A DNA stretch of 64,000 nt from contig NW_027488955.1 in the NCBI RefSeq assembly GCF_050948215.1, positions 1-64,000 on the forward strand, given 5' to 3'. Shown piece by piece: positions 1-14,100 of the stretch; the stretch's first letter is position 1; every line of letters starts with the position of its first letter. This DNA comes from Halictus rubicundus. Its lineage: Eukaryota > Arthropoda > Insecta > Hymenoptera > Halictidae. The notes below the pieces were generated by a model. That model searched no databases. It was not told where the DNA came from and worked only from the letters and a program-made list of their open reading frames with translations. The position numbers were made by a program, and so were the translations under genes.

Positions 1-1249
1 GATAGAGGATAGGATAGAGCATAGGATAGAGGATAGGATAGGATAGAGGATAGGATAGAGGATAGGATACAGAATAGGTTAGGATAGAGAATAGGAACGG
101 ATAGATGATATTATAAGATAGAGGATAGGATATGATAGAGTATAAGGATATTATAGAGGGTAGGATAGGATAGAGGATAGGATAGGGGATAGGATAGAGG
201 ATAGAGGATGGGATAGGATAGAGGATAGGGTAGGATAGAGGATAGGATAGGATAGAGGACAGGATAGAATAGGATAGAGGATAGGATAGGATAGGATAGA
301 GGATAGGATAGGATAAAGGATAGGATAGGATAGAGGATAGCATAGTCGATAGGATAGGATAGAGGATAGGATAGGATAGATTATAGGATAGGATAGAGGA
401 TAGGATAGGATGGGATAGAGGATAGGATAGAGGATAGGATAGAGGATAGGATACAGGATAGGATAGGATAGAGGATAGAGGATAGGATAGGATAGAGGAT
501 AGGATAGGGGATTTGATAGGATAGAGGATAGGATAGCATAGAGGATAGGATAGGATAGGATAGAGTATAGGATAGGATAGAGGATAGGATAGGATAGGAT
601 AGAGGATAGGATAGAGGATAGGATAGAGGATAGGATTGGATAGAGGATAGGATAGGATAGGATAGAGGATAGGATAGGATAGGATAGAGGATAGGATAGG
701 ATAGAGGATAGGATAGGATAGAGGATACGATAGGATAGAGGATAGGATAGGATAGAGGATAGGATAGGATAGAGGATGGGATAGGATAGAGGATAGGATA
801 GGATAGAGGATAGGATAGGATAGAGGATAGGATAGGATAGAGGATAGGATAGGATAGAGGATAGGATAGGATAGAGGATAGGATAGGATAGAGGATAGGA
901 TAGGATAGAGGATAGGATAGGATAGAGGATAGGATAGGATAGAGGATAGGATAGGATAGAGGATAGGATAGGATAGAAGATAGGATAGGATAGAGGATAG
1001 GATAGGATAGAGGATAGGATAGGATAGAGGATAGGATAGACGATAGGAAAGGATAGAGGATAGGATAGGATAGACGATAGGATAGGATAGAGGATAGGAT
1101 AGAGGATAGGACAGAGGATAGGATAGAGGATAGGATAGAGGATAGGATAGGATAGAGGATAGGAAAGACGATAGGATAGGATAGAGGATAGGATAGGATA
1201 GAGGATAGGATAGGATAGGATAGAGGATAATATAGAAGATAGGATAGAG

Positions 1250-1547
1250 GATAGGATAGGATAGAGGATAGGATAGGATAGAGGATAGGATAGGATAGAG
1301 GATAGGATAGGATAGAGGATAGGATAGGATAGAGGATAGGATAGGATAGAGGATAGGATAGGATAGAGGATAGGATAGGATAGAGGATAGGATAGGATAG
1401 AGGATAGGATAGGATAGAGGATAGGATAGGATAGAGGATAGGATAGGATAGAGGATAGGATAGGATAGAGGATAGGATAGGATAGAGGATAGGATAGGAT
1501 AGAGGATAGGATAGGATAGAGGATAGGATAGGATAGAGGATAGGATA
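1250..1547. repeat. Uninterrupted 12-mer tract
   Basis: About 24-25 consecutive GGATAGGATAGA units with no variant base that I can see, ended by GGGGATTTGG at 1548. Similar pure tracts occupy about 3892-4139, 6028-6261, 8631-8894 and 9255-9485, each ended by the same GGGGATTTGG variant just before an anchor. The perfect identity suggests recent local expansion by slippage or unequal exchange on one side of the anchor module. Confidence 0.92.
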
Positions 1548-1616
1548 GGGGATTTGGTAGGATAGAGGATAGGATAGAGCATAGGATAGAGGATAGGATA
1601 GGATAGAGGATAGGAT

Positions 1617-1711
1617 ACAGAATAGGTTAGGATAGAGAATAGGAACGGATAGATGATATTATAAGATAGAGGATAGGATATGATAGAGTATACGATATTA
1701 TAGAGGGTAGG
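1617..1711 (+). repeat. Representative A-type anchor copy
   Basis: This is a complete anchor with the A-type diagnostic: GATATTATA is followed by AGATAGAGG, where B-type copies have GGATAGAGG. It is preceded by a pure 12-mer tract and by GGGGATTTGG at 1548, 69 bp before the anchor start. It ends in TATACGATATTATAG and GAGGGTAGG. The same order (pure 12-mer tract, GGGGATTTGG, anchor) precedes the anchors at 4221, 4778, 6331, 8976, 9567, 11856 and 14219. Confidence 0.9.
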
Positions 1712-4700
1712 ATAGGATAGAGGATAGGATAGGGGATAGGATAGAGGATAGAGGATAGGATAGGATAGAGGATAGGATAGGATAGAGGATAGGATAGGAT
1801 AGAGGATAGGATAGGATAGGATAGAGGATATGATAGGATAGGATAGAGGATAGGATAGGATAAAGGATAGGATACGATAGAGGATAGGATAGTCGATAGG
1901 ATAGGATAGAGGATAGGATAGGATAGATTATAGGATAGGATAGAGGATAGGATAGGATGGGATAGAGGATAGGATAGAGGATAGGATAGAGGATAGGATA
2001 CAGGATAGGATAGGATAGAGGATAGAGGATAGGATAGGATAGAGGATAGGATAGGGGATTTGATAGGATAGAGGATAGGATAGCATAGAGGATAGGATAG
2101 GATAGGATAGAGGATAGGATAGGATAGAGGATAGGATAGGATACAGGATAGGATAGGATACAGGATAGGATAGGATAGAGGATAGGATAGGATAGAGGAT
2201 AGGATAGGATAGAGGATAGGATAGACGATAGGATAGGATAGAGAATAGGATAGGATAGAGGATAGGATAGAATAGAGGATAGGATAGACGATAGGATAGG
2301 ATAGAGGATAGGATAGGATAGAGGATAGGATAGGATAGAGGATAGGATAGGATAGAGGATAGGATAGAGGATAGGATAGGATAGAGGATAGGATAGGGGA
2401 TTTGATAGGATACAGGATAGGATAGAATAGAGGATAGGATAGGGGATTTGATAGGATAGAGGATAGGATAGGGGATTTGATAGGATAGAGGATAGGATAG
2501 GATAGAAGATAGGATAGGATAGAGGATAGGATAGGATAGAGTATAGGATAGGATAGAGGATAGGATAGGATAGAGGATAGGATAGGAGATTTGATAGGAT
2601 AGAGGATACGATAGGATAGAGGATAGGATAGGATAGGATAGGATAGAGGATAGGATAGGATAGAGGATAGGATAGGATTCAGGAAAGGATAGACTTGAGG
2701 ATAGTATAGGGGATTTGATAGGATAGAGGATAGAGGATAGGATAGAGGATAGGATAGGATAGAGGATAGGATAGGATAGAGGATAGGATAGGATAGAGGA
2801 TAGGATTGGATAGAGGATAGGATAGGATAGAGGATAGGAAAGAGGATAGGATAGAGGATAGGATAGAGGATAGGATAGGATAGAGGATAGGATAGGATAG
2901 AGGAAAGGATAAGATAGAGGATAGGATAGGATAGGATAGAGGATAGGATAGGATAGAGGATAGGATAGAGGATAGGATAGAGGATAGAGGATAGGATAGG
3001 ATAGGATAGAGGATAGGATATACGATAGGAAAGGATAGAGGATAGGATAGGATAGAGGATAGAATAGGATAGAGGATAGGATAGGATAGGATGGAGGATA
3101 GGATAGAGGATAGGATAGAGGATCGGATACGATAGAGGATAGGATAGGATAGAGGATATGATAGGATAGAGGATAGGATAGGGGATTTGATAGGATACAG
3201 GATAGGATAGAATAGAGGATAGGATAGGGGATTTGATAGAATAGAGGATAGGATAGGATAGAAGATAGGATAGGATAGAGGATAGGCTAGGATAGAGGAT
3301 AGGATAGGATAGAGGATAGGATAGGATAGAGGATAGGATAGGATAGAGGATAGGTTAGGGGATTTGGTAGGATAGAGGATAGGATAGTGCATAGGATAGA
3401 GGATAGGATAGGATAGAGGATAGGATAGATGATAGGATACAGAATAGGTTAGGATAGAGAATAGGAACGGATAGATGATATTATAAGATAGAGGATAGGA
3501 TATGATAGAGTATACGATATTATAGAGGGTAGGATAGGATAGAGCATAGGATAGGGGATTGGATAGGATAGGATAGGATAGAGGATAGGATAGAGGATAG
3601 GATAGGGGATAGGATAGAGGATAGAGGATAGGATAGGATAGAGGATAGGATAGGATAAAGGATAGGATAGTCGATAGGATAGGATAGAGGATAGGATAGG
3701 ATAGATTATAGGATAGGATAGAGGATAGGATAGGATAGGATAGAGGATAGGATAGAGGATAGGATAGAGGATAGGATAGAGGATAGGATAGAGGATAGGA
3801 TAGGATAGAGGATAGGATAGGATAGAGGATAGAGGATAGGATAGGGGATTTGATAGGATAGAGCATAGGATAGGATAGAGGATAGGATAGAGGATAGGAT
3901 AGGATAGAGGATAGGATAGGATAGAGGATAGGATAGGATAGAGGATAGGATAGGATAGAGGATAGGATAGGATAGAGGATAGGATAGGATAGAGGATAGG
4001 ATAGGATAGAGGATAGGATAGGATAGAGGATAGGATAGGATAGAGGATAGGATAGGATAGAGGATAGGATAGGATAGAGGATAGGATAGGATAGAGGATA
4101 GGATAGGATAGAGGATAGGATAGGATAGAGGATAGGATAGGGGATTTGGTAGGATAGAGGATAGGATAGAGCATAGGATAGAGGATAGGATAGGATAGAG
4201 GATAGGATAGAGGATAGGATACAGAATAGGTTAGGATAGAGAATAGGAACGGATAGATGATATTATAAGATAGAGGATAGGATATGATAGAGTATACGAT
4301 ATTATAGAGGGTAGGATAGGATAGAGGATAGGATAGGGGATAGGATAGAGGATAGAGCATAGGATAGGATAGAGGATAGGGTAGGATAGAGGATAGGATA
4401 GGATAGAGGATAGGATAGGATAGGATAGAGGATAGGATAGGATAGGATAGAGCATAGGATAGGATAGAGGATAGGATAGAGGATAGGATAGAGGATAGAG
4501 GATAGGATAGGATAGAGGATAGGATAGGATAGAGGATAGGATAGGATAGAGGATAGGATAGGATAGAGGATAGGATAGGATAGAGGATAGGATAGGATAG
4601 AGGATAGGATAGGATAGAGGATAGGATAGGATAGAGGATAGGATAGGATAGAGGATAGGATAGGATAGAGGATAGGATAGGATAGAGGATAGGATAGGGG

Positions 4701-4777
4701 ATTTGGTAGGATAGAGGATAGGATAGAGCATAGGATAGAGGATAGGATAGGATAGAGGATAGGATAGAGGATAGGAT

Positions 4778-7700
4778 ACAGAATAGGTTAGGATAGAGAA
4801 TAGGAACGGATAGATGATATTATAAGATAGAGGATAGGATATGATAGAGTATACGATATTATAGAGGGTAGGATAGGATAGAGGATAGGATAGGGGATAG
4901 GATAGAGGATAGAGGATAGGATAGGATAGAGGATAGGGTAGGATAGAGGATAGGATAGGATAGAGGATAGGATAGGATAGGATAGAGGATAGGATAGGAT
5001 AGGATAGAGGATAGGATAGGATAAAGGATAGGATAGGATAGAGGATAGGATAGTCGATAGGATAGGATAGAGGATAGGATAGGATAGATTATAGGATAGG
5101 ATAGAGGATAGGATAGGATGGGATAGAGGATAGGATAGAGGATAGGATAGAGGATAGGATACAGGATAGGATAGGATAGAGGATAGAGGATAGGATAGGA
5201 TAGAGGATAGGATAGGGGATTTGATAGGATAGAGGATAGGATAGCATAGAGGATAGGATAGGATAGGATAGAGGATAGGATAGGATAGAGGATAGGATAG
5301 GATAGAGGATAGGATAGGATACAGGATAGGATAGGATAGAGGATAGGATAGGATAGAGGATAGGATAGGATAGAGGATAGGATAGACGATAGGATAGGAT
5401 AGAGGATAGGATAGGATAGAGGATAGGATAGAATAGAGGATAGGATAGACGATAGGATAGGATAGAGGATAGGATAGGATAGAGGATAGGATAGGATAGA
5501 CGATAGGATAGAGGATAGGATAGGATAGAGGATAGGATAGGAGATTTGATAGGATAGAGGATTGGATAGGATACAGGAAAGGATAGACTTGAGGATAGTA
5601 TAGGGGATTTGATAGGATAGAGGATAGAGGATAGGATAGAGGATAGGATAGGATAGAGGATAGGATAGGATAGAGGATAGGATAGGATAGAGGAAAGGAT
5701 AAGATAGAGGATAGGATAGGATAGGATAGAGGATAGGATAGGATAGAGGATAGGATAGAGGATAGGATAGAGGATAGAGGATAGGATAGGATAGGATAGA
5801 GGATAGGATATACGATAGGAAAGGATAGAGGATAGGATAGGATAGAGGATAGAATAGGATAGAGGATAGGATAGGATAGGATAGAGGATAGGATAGAGGA
5901 TAGGATAGAGGATAGGATAGAGGATAGGATAGGATAGAGGATAGGAAAGACGATAGGATAGGATAGAGGATAGGATAGGATAGAGGATAGGATAGGATAG
6001 GATAGAGGATAATATAGAAGATAGGATAGAGGATAGGATAGGATAGAGGATAGGATAGGATAGAGGATAGGATAGGATAGAGGATAGGATAGGATAGAGG
6101 ATAGGATAGGATAGAGGATAGGATAGGATAGAGGATAGGATAGGATAGAGGATAGGATAGGATAGAGGATAGGATAGGATAGAGGATAGGATAGGATAGA
6201 GGATAGGATAGGATAGAGGATAGGATAGGATAGAGGATAGGATAGGATAGAGGATAGGATAGGGGATTTGGTAGGATAGAGGATAGGATAGAGCATAGGA
6301 TAGAGGATAGGATAGGATAGAGGATAGGATACAGAATAGGTTAGGATAGAGAATAGGAACGGATAGATGATATTATAAGATAGAGGATAGGATATGATAG
6401 AGTATACGATATTATAGAGGGTAGGATAGGATAGAGGATAGGATAGGGGATAGGATAGAGGATAGAGGATAGGATAGGATAGAGGATAGGATAGGATAGA
6501 GGATAGGATAGGATAGGATAGAGGATATGATAGGATAGGATAGAGGATAGGATAGGATAAAGGATAGGATACGATAGAGGATAGGATAGTCGATAGGATA
6601 GGATAGAGGATAGGATAGGATAGATTATAGGATAGGATAGAGGATAGGATAGGATGGGATAGAGGATAGGATAGAGGATAGGATAGAGGATAGGATACAG
6701 GATAGGATAGGATAGAGGATAGAGGATAGGATAGGATAGAGGATAGGATAGGGGATTTGATAGGATAGAGGATAGGATAGCATAGAGGATAGGATAGGAT
6801 AGGATAGAGGATAGGATAGGATAGAGGATAGGATAGGATACAGGATAGGATAGGATACAGGATAGGATAGGATAGAGGATAGGATAGGATAGAGGATAGG
6901 ATAGGATAGAGGATAGGATAGACGATAGGATAGGATAGAGAATAGGATAGGATAGAGGATAGGATAGAATAGAGGATAGGATAGACGATAGGATAGGATA
7001 GAGGATAGGATAGGATAGAGGATAGGATAGGATAGAGGATAGGATAGGATAGAGGATAGGATAGAGGATAGGATAGGATAGAGGATAGGATAGGGGATTT
7101 GATAGGATACAGGATAGGATAGAATAGAGGATAGGATAGGGGATTTGATAGGATAGAGGATAGGATAGGGGATTTGATAGGATAGAGGATAGGATAGGAT
7201 AGAAGATAGGATAGGATAGAGGATAGGATAGGATAGAGTATAGGATAGGATAGAGGATAGGATAGGATAGAGGATAGGATAGGAGATTTGATAGGATAGA
7301 GGATACGATAGGATAGAGGATAGGATAGGATAGAGGATAGGATAGGATAGGATAGAGGATAGGATAGGATAGAGGATAGGATAGGATAGAGGATAGGATA
7401 GGATTCAGGAAAGGATAGACTTGAGGATAGTATAGGGGATTTGATAGGATAGAGGATAGAGGATAGGATAGAGGATAGGATAGGATAGAGGATAGGATAG
7501 GATAGAGGATAGGATAGGATAGAGGATAGGATTGGATAGAGGATAGGATAGGATAGAGGATAGGAAAGAGGATAGGATAGAGGATAGGATAGAGGATAGG
7601 ATAGGATAGAGGATAGGATAGGATAGAGGAAAGGATAAGATAGAGGATAGGATAGGATAGGATAGAGGATAGGATAGGATAGAGGATAGGATAGAGGATA

Positions 7701-9566
7701 GGATAGAGGATAGAGGATAGGATAGGATAGGATAGAGGATAGGATATACGATAGGAAAGGATAGAGGATAGGATAGGATAGAGGATAGAATAGGATAGAG
7801 GATAGGATAGGATAGGATGGAGGATAGGATAGAGGATAGGATAGAGGATCGGATACGATAGAGGATAGGATAGGATAGAGGATAGGATAGGATAGAGGAT
7901 AGGATAGGGGATTTGATAGGATACAGGATAGGATAGAATAGAGGATAGGATAGGGGATTTGATAGAATAGAGGATAGGATAGGATAGAAGATAGGATAGG
8001 ATAGAGGATAGGCTAGGATAGAGGATAGGATAGGATAGAGGATAGGATAGGATAGAGGATAGGATAGGATAGAGGATAGGTTAGGGGATTTGGTAGGATA
8101 GAGGATAGGATAGTGCATAGGATAGAGGATAGGATAGGATAGAGGATAGGATAGATGATAGGATACAGAATAGGTTAGGATAGAGAATAGGAACGGATAG
8201 ATGATATTATAAGATAGAGGATAGGATATGATAGAGTATACGATATTATAGAGGGTAGGATAGGATAGAGCATAGGATAGGGGATTGGATAGGATAGGAT
8301 AGGATAGAGGATAGGATAGAGGATAGGATAGGGGATAGGATAGAGGATAGAGGATAGGATAGGATAGAGGATAGGATAGGATAAAGGATAGGATAGTCGA
8401 TAGGATAGGATAGAGGATAGGATAGGATAGATTATAGGATAGGATAGAGGATAGGATAGGATAGGATAGAGGATAGGATAGAGGATAGGATAGAGGATAG
8501 GATAGAGGATAGGATAGAGGATAGGATAGAGGATAGGATAGGATAGAGGATAGGATAGGATAGAGGATAGAGGATAGGATAGGGGATTTGATAGGATAGA
8601 GCATAGGATAGGATAGAGGATAGGATAGAGGATAGGATAGGATAGAGGATAGGATAGGATAGAGGATAGGATAGGATAGAGGATAGGATAGGATAGAGGA
8701 TAGGATAGGATAGAGGATAGGATAGGATAGAGGATAGGATAGGATAGAGGATAGGATAGGATAGAGGATAGGATAGGATAGAGGATAGGATAGGATAGAG
8801 GATAGGATAGGATAGAGGATAGGATAGGATAGAGGATAGGATAGGATAGAGGATAGGATAGGATAGAGGATAGGATAGGATAGAGGATAGGATAGGGGAT
8901 TTGGTAGGATAGAGGATAGGATAGAGCATAGGATAGAGGATAGGATAGGATAGAGGATAGGATAGAGGATAGGATACAGAATAGGTTAGGATAGAGAATA
9001 GGAACGGATAGATGATATTATAAGATAGAGGATAGGATATGATAGAGTATACGATATTATAGAGGGTAGGATAGGATAGAGGATAGGATAGGGGATAGGA
9101 TAGAGGATAGAGGATAGGATAGGATAGAGGATAGGGTAGGATAGAGGATAGGATAGGATAGAGGATAGGATAGGATAGGATAGAGGATAGGATAGGATAG
9201 GATAGAGCATAGGATAGGATAGAGGATAGGATAGAGGATAGGATAGAGGATAGAGGATAGGATAGGATAGAGGATAGGATAGGATAGAGGATAGGATAGG
9301 ATAGAGGATAGGATAGGATAGAGGATAGGATAGGATAGAGGATAGGATAGGATAGAGGATAGGATAGGATAGAGGATAGGATAGGATAGAGGATAGGATA
9401 GGATAGAGGATAGGATAGGATAGAGGATAGGATAGGATAGAGGATAGGATAGGATAGAGGATAGGATAGGATAGAGGATAGGATAGGGGATTTGGTAGGA
9501 TAGAGGATAGGATAGAGCATAGGATAGAGGATAGGATAGGATAGAGGATAGGATAGAGGATAGGAT
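4778..9566. repeat. 4.7-kb higher-order repeat, copy 2
   Basis: Anchors lie at 4778, 6331, 8165 and 8976, matching copy 1 in order and approximate spacing. The stretch around 7401-8604 corresponds to 2675-3866, including the same rare variants (GATTGG, GAAAGG, GATCGGATACG, TTCAGG). The first part (4778 to ~6000) differs from copy 1: it holds the ACAGGAAAGG-plus-GACTTGAGG signature at 5573, which copy 1 lacks at the equivalent place but copy 3 has. Confidence 0.88.
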
Positions 9567-11134
9567 ACAGAATAGGTTAGGATAGAGAATAGGAACGGAT
9601 AGATGATATTATAAGATAGAGGATAGGATATGATAGAGTATACGATATTATAGAGGGTAGGATAGGATAGAGGATAGGATAGGGGATAGGATAGAGGATA
9701 GAGGATAGGATAGGATAGAGGATAGGGTAGGATAGAGGATAGGATAGGATAGAGGATAGGATAGGATAGGATAGAGGATAGGATAGGATAGGATAGAGGA
9801 TAGGATAGGATAAAGGATAGGATAGGATAGAGGATAGGATAGTCGATAGGATAGGATAGAGGATAGGATAGGATAGATTATAGGATAGGATAGAGGATAG
9901 GATAGGATGGGATAGAGGATAGGATAGAGGATAGGATAGAGGATAGGATACAGGATAGGATAGGATAGAGGATAGAGGATAGGATAGGATAGAGGATAGG
10001 ATAGGGGATTTGATAGGATAGAGGATAGGATAGCATAGAGGATAGGATAGGATAGGATAGAGGATAGGATAGGATAGAGGATAGGATAGGATAGAGGATA
10101 GGATAGGATACAGGATAGGATAGGATAGAGGATAGGATAGGATAGAGGATAGGATAGGATAGAGGATAGGATAGACGATAGGATAGGATAGAGGATAGGA
10201 TAGGATAGAGGATAGGATAGAATAGAGGATAGGATAGACGATAGGATAGGATAGAGGATAGGATAGGATAGAGGATAGGATAGGATAGACGATAGGATAG
10301 AGGATAGGATAGGATAGAGGATAGGATAGGAGATTTGATAGGATAGAGGATTGGATAGGATACAGGAAAGGATAGACTTGAGGATAGTATAGGGGATTTG
10401 ATAGGATAGAGGATAGAGGATAGGATAGAGGATAGGATAGAGGATAGGATAGGATAGAGGATAGGATAGGATAGAGGATAGGATAGGATAGAGGAAAGGA
10501 TAAGATAGAGGATAGGATAGGATAGGATAGAGGATAGGATAGGATAGAGGATAGGATAGAGGATAGGATAGAGGATAGAGGATAGGATAGGATAGGATAG
10601 AGGATAGGATATACGATAGGAAAGGATAGAGGATAGGATAGGATAGAGGATAGAATAGGATAGAGGATAGGATAGGATAGGATGGAGGATAGGATAGAGG
10701 ATAGGATAGAGGATCGGATACGATAGAGGATAGGATAGGATAGAGGATAGGATAGGATAGCGGATAGGATAGGGGATTTGATAGGATACAGGATAGGATA
10801 GAATAGAGGATAGGATAGGGGATTTGATAGAATAGAGGATAGGATAGGATAGAGGATAGGATAGAGGATAGGATAGGATAGAGGAAAGGATAGGATAGAG
10901 GATAGGATAGGATAAAGGATAGGATAGGATAGTCGATAGGATAGGATAGAGGATAGGATAGGATAGATTATAGGATAGGATAGAGGATAGGATAGGATAG
11001 GATAGAGGATAGGATAGAGGATAGGATAGAGGATAGGATAGAGGATAGGATAGAGGATAGGATAGAGGATAGGATAGGATAGAGGATAGAGGATAGGATA
11101 GGATAGAGGATAGAATAGGGGATTTGATAGGATA
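9567..11134. repeat. 4.7-kb higher-order repeat, copy 3 (partial)
   Basis: The anchor at 9567 and the ACAGGAAAGG signature at 10362 are both shifted by exactly 4789 bp from 4778 and 5573 in copy 2, so the first ~0.8 kb is collinear and the likeness continues to about 10.8 kb. Beyond that the order changes, and the unit runs into the GAGCTTAGG-tagged family at 11135. I read this as a third HOR copy interrupted by later rearrangement. The right boundary is approximate. Confidence 0.75.
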
Positions 11135-14100
11135 GAGCTTAGGATAGGATAGAGGATAGGATAGAGGATAGGATAGGATAGAGGAAAGGATAGGATATTG
11201 GATAGGATAGGATAGAGGATAGGATAGGATAGGATAGAGGATAGGATAGAGGATAGGATAGAGGATAGGATAGAGGATAGGATAGGATAGAGGATAGGAT
11301 AGGATAGAGGATAGGATAGGATAGAGGATAGGATAGGATAGAGGATAGGATAGGATAGAGGATAGGATAGACGATAGGAAAGGATAGAGGATAGGATAGG
11401 ATAGACGATAGGATAGGATAGAGGATAGGATAGGATAGGATAGAGGATAGGATAGAGGATAGGATAGAGGATAGGATAGGATAGAGGATAGGAAAGACGA
11501 TAGGAAAGGATAGAGGATAGGATAGGATAGAGGATAGGATAGGATAGGATAGAGGATAATATAGAAGATAGGATAGAGGATAGGATAGGTTAAAGGATAG
11601 GATAGGATAGAGGATAGGATAGGATAGAGGATAGGATAGGATAGAGGATAGGATAGGATAGAGGATAGGATAGGATAGAGGATAGGATAGGATAGAGGAT
11701 AGGATAGGATAGAGGATAGGATAGGATAGAGGATAGGATAGGATAGAGGATAGGATAGGATAGAGGATAGGATAGGGGATTTGGTAGGATAGAGGATAGG
11801 ATAGAGCATAGGATAGAGGATAGGATAGGATAGAGGATAGGATAGAGGATAGGATACAGAATAGGTTAGGATAGAGAATAGGAACGGATAGATGATATTA
11901 TAAGATAGAGGATAGGATATGATAGAGTATACGATATTATAGAGGGTAGGATAGGATAGAGGATAGGATAGGGGATAGGATAGAGGATAGAGGATAGGAT
12001 AGGATAGAGGATAGGGTAGGATAGAGGATAGGATAGGATAGAGGATAGGATAGGATAGGATAGAGGATAGGATAGGATAGTTTATAGGATAGGATAGAGG
12101 ATAGGATAGGATGGGATAGAGGATAGGATAGAGGATAGGATAGAGGATAGGATACAGGATAGGATAAAATAGAGGATAGAGGATAGGATAGGATAGAGGA
12201 TAGGATAGGATACAGGATAGGATAGGATAGAGGATAGGATAGGATAGAGGATAGGATAGGATAGAGGATAGGATAGACGATAGGATAGGATAGAGGATAG
12301 GATAGGATAGAGGATAGGATAGAATAGAGGATAGGATAGACGATAGGATAGGATAGAGGATAGGATAGGATAGAGGATAGGATAGGATAGACGATAGGAT
12401 AGAGGATAGGATAGGATAGAGGATAGGATAGGAGATTTGATAGGATAGAGGATTGGATAGGATACACGAAAGGATAGACTTGAGGATAGTATAGGGGATT
12501 TGATAGGATAGAGGATAGAGGATAGGATAGAGGATAGGATAGGATAGAGGATAGGATAGGATAGAGGATAGGATAGAATAGAGGATAGGATAGACGATAG
12601 GATAGGATAGAGGATAGGATAGGATAGAGGATAGGATAGGATAGACGATAGGATAGAGGATAGGATAGGATAGAGGATAGGATAGGAGATTTGATAGGAT
12701 AGAGGATTGGATAGGATACAGGAAAGGATAGACTTGAGGATAGTATAGGGGATTTGATAGGATAGAGGATAGAGGATAGGATAGAGGATAGGATAGAGGA
12801 TAGGATAGGATAGAGGATAGGATAGGATAGAGGATAGGATAGGATAGAGGAAAGGATAAGATAGAGGATAGGATAGGATAGGATAGAGGATAGGATAGGA
12901 TAGAGGATAGGATAGAGGATAGGATAGAGGATAGAGGATAGGATAGGATAGGATAGAGGATAGGATATACGATAGGAAAGGATAGAGGATAGGATAGGAT
13001 AGAGGATAGAATAGGATAGAGGATAGGATAGGATAGGATGGAGGATAGGATAGAGGATAGGATAGAGGATCGGATACGATAGAGGATAGGATAGGATAGA
13101 GGATAGGATAGGATAGCGGATAGGATAGGGGATTTGATAGGATACAGGATAGGATAGAATAGAGGATAGGATAGGGGATTTGATAGAATAGAGGATAGGA
13201 TAGGATAGAGGATAGGATAGAGGATAGGATATGATAGAGGAAAGGATAGGATAGAGGATAGGATAGGATAAAGGATAGGATAGGATAGTCGATAGGATAG
13301 GATAGAGGATAGGATAGGATAGATTATAGGATAGGATAGAGGATAGGATAGGATAGGATAGAGGATAGGATAGAGGATAGGATAGAGGATAGGATAGAGG
13401 ATAGGATAGAGGATAGGATAGAGGATAGGATAGAGGATAGGATAGGATAGAGGATAGAGGATAGGATAGGATAGAGGATAGAATAGGGGATTTGATAGGA
13501 TAGAGCTTAGGATAGGATAGAGGATAGGATAGAGGATAGGATAGAGGATAGGATAGGATAGAGGAAAGGATAGGATATTGGATAGGATAGGATAGAGGAT
13601 AGGATAGGGTAGGATAGAGGATAGGATAGAGGATAGGATAGAGGATAGGATAGAGGATAGGATAGGATAGAGGATAGGATAGGATAGAGGATAGGATAGG
13701 ATAGAGGATAGGATAGGATAGAGGATAGGATAGGATAGAGGATAGGATAGACGATAGGAAAGGATAGAGGATAGGATAGGATAGACGATAGGATAGGATA
13801 GAGGATAGGATAGGATAGGATAGAGGATAGGATAGAGGATAGGATAGAGGATAGGATAGGATAGAGGATAGGAAAGACGATAGGAAAGGATAGAGGATAG
13901 GATAGGATAGAGGATAGGATAGGATAGGATAGAGGATAATATAGAAGATAGGATAGAGGATAGGATAGGTTAAAGGATAGGATAGGATAGAGGATAGGAT
14001 AGGATAGAGGATAGGATAGGATAGAGGATAGGATAGGATAGAGGATAGGATAGGATAGAGGATAGGATAGGATAGAGGATAGGATAGGATAGAGGATAGG

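Larger units (their letters stand above)
69..4777. repeat. 4.7-kb higher-order repeat, copy 1
   Basis: This unit spans four anchors at 69, 1617, 3439 and 4221 (spacings 1548, 1822, 782, then 557 to the next unit). Copy 2 has the same four-anchor pattern (1553, 1834, 811, 591). Other tags keep order: a GGATTCAGG-plus-GACTTGAGG signature at ~2675 recurs at 7401 (shift 4726), and the AATATAGAAG variant at 1229 recurs at 6011 (shift 4782). The shift varies between about 4709 and 4782 because 12- and 17-bp words were gained or lost inside. The anchor at 69 has an extra change, TATAAGGATATT in place of TATACGATATT, seen in no other copy I checked. Confidence 0.88.

Noticed and set aside
1617..1711. 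Bacterial-like -10 box (TATAAT on the minus strand of the anchor's GATATTATAG)
   Set aside because: It is a chance match in an AT-rich piece of a repeat, with no -35 partner, no gene downstream and a clearly eukaryotic-type satellite context.
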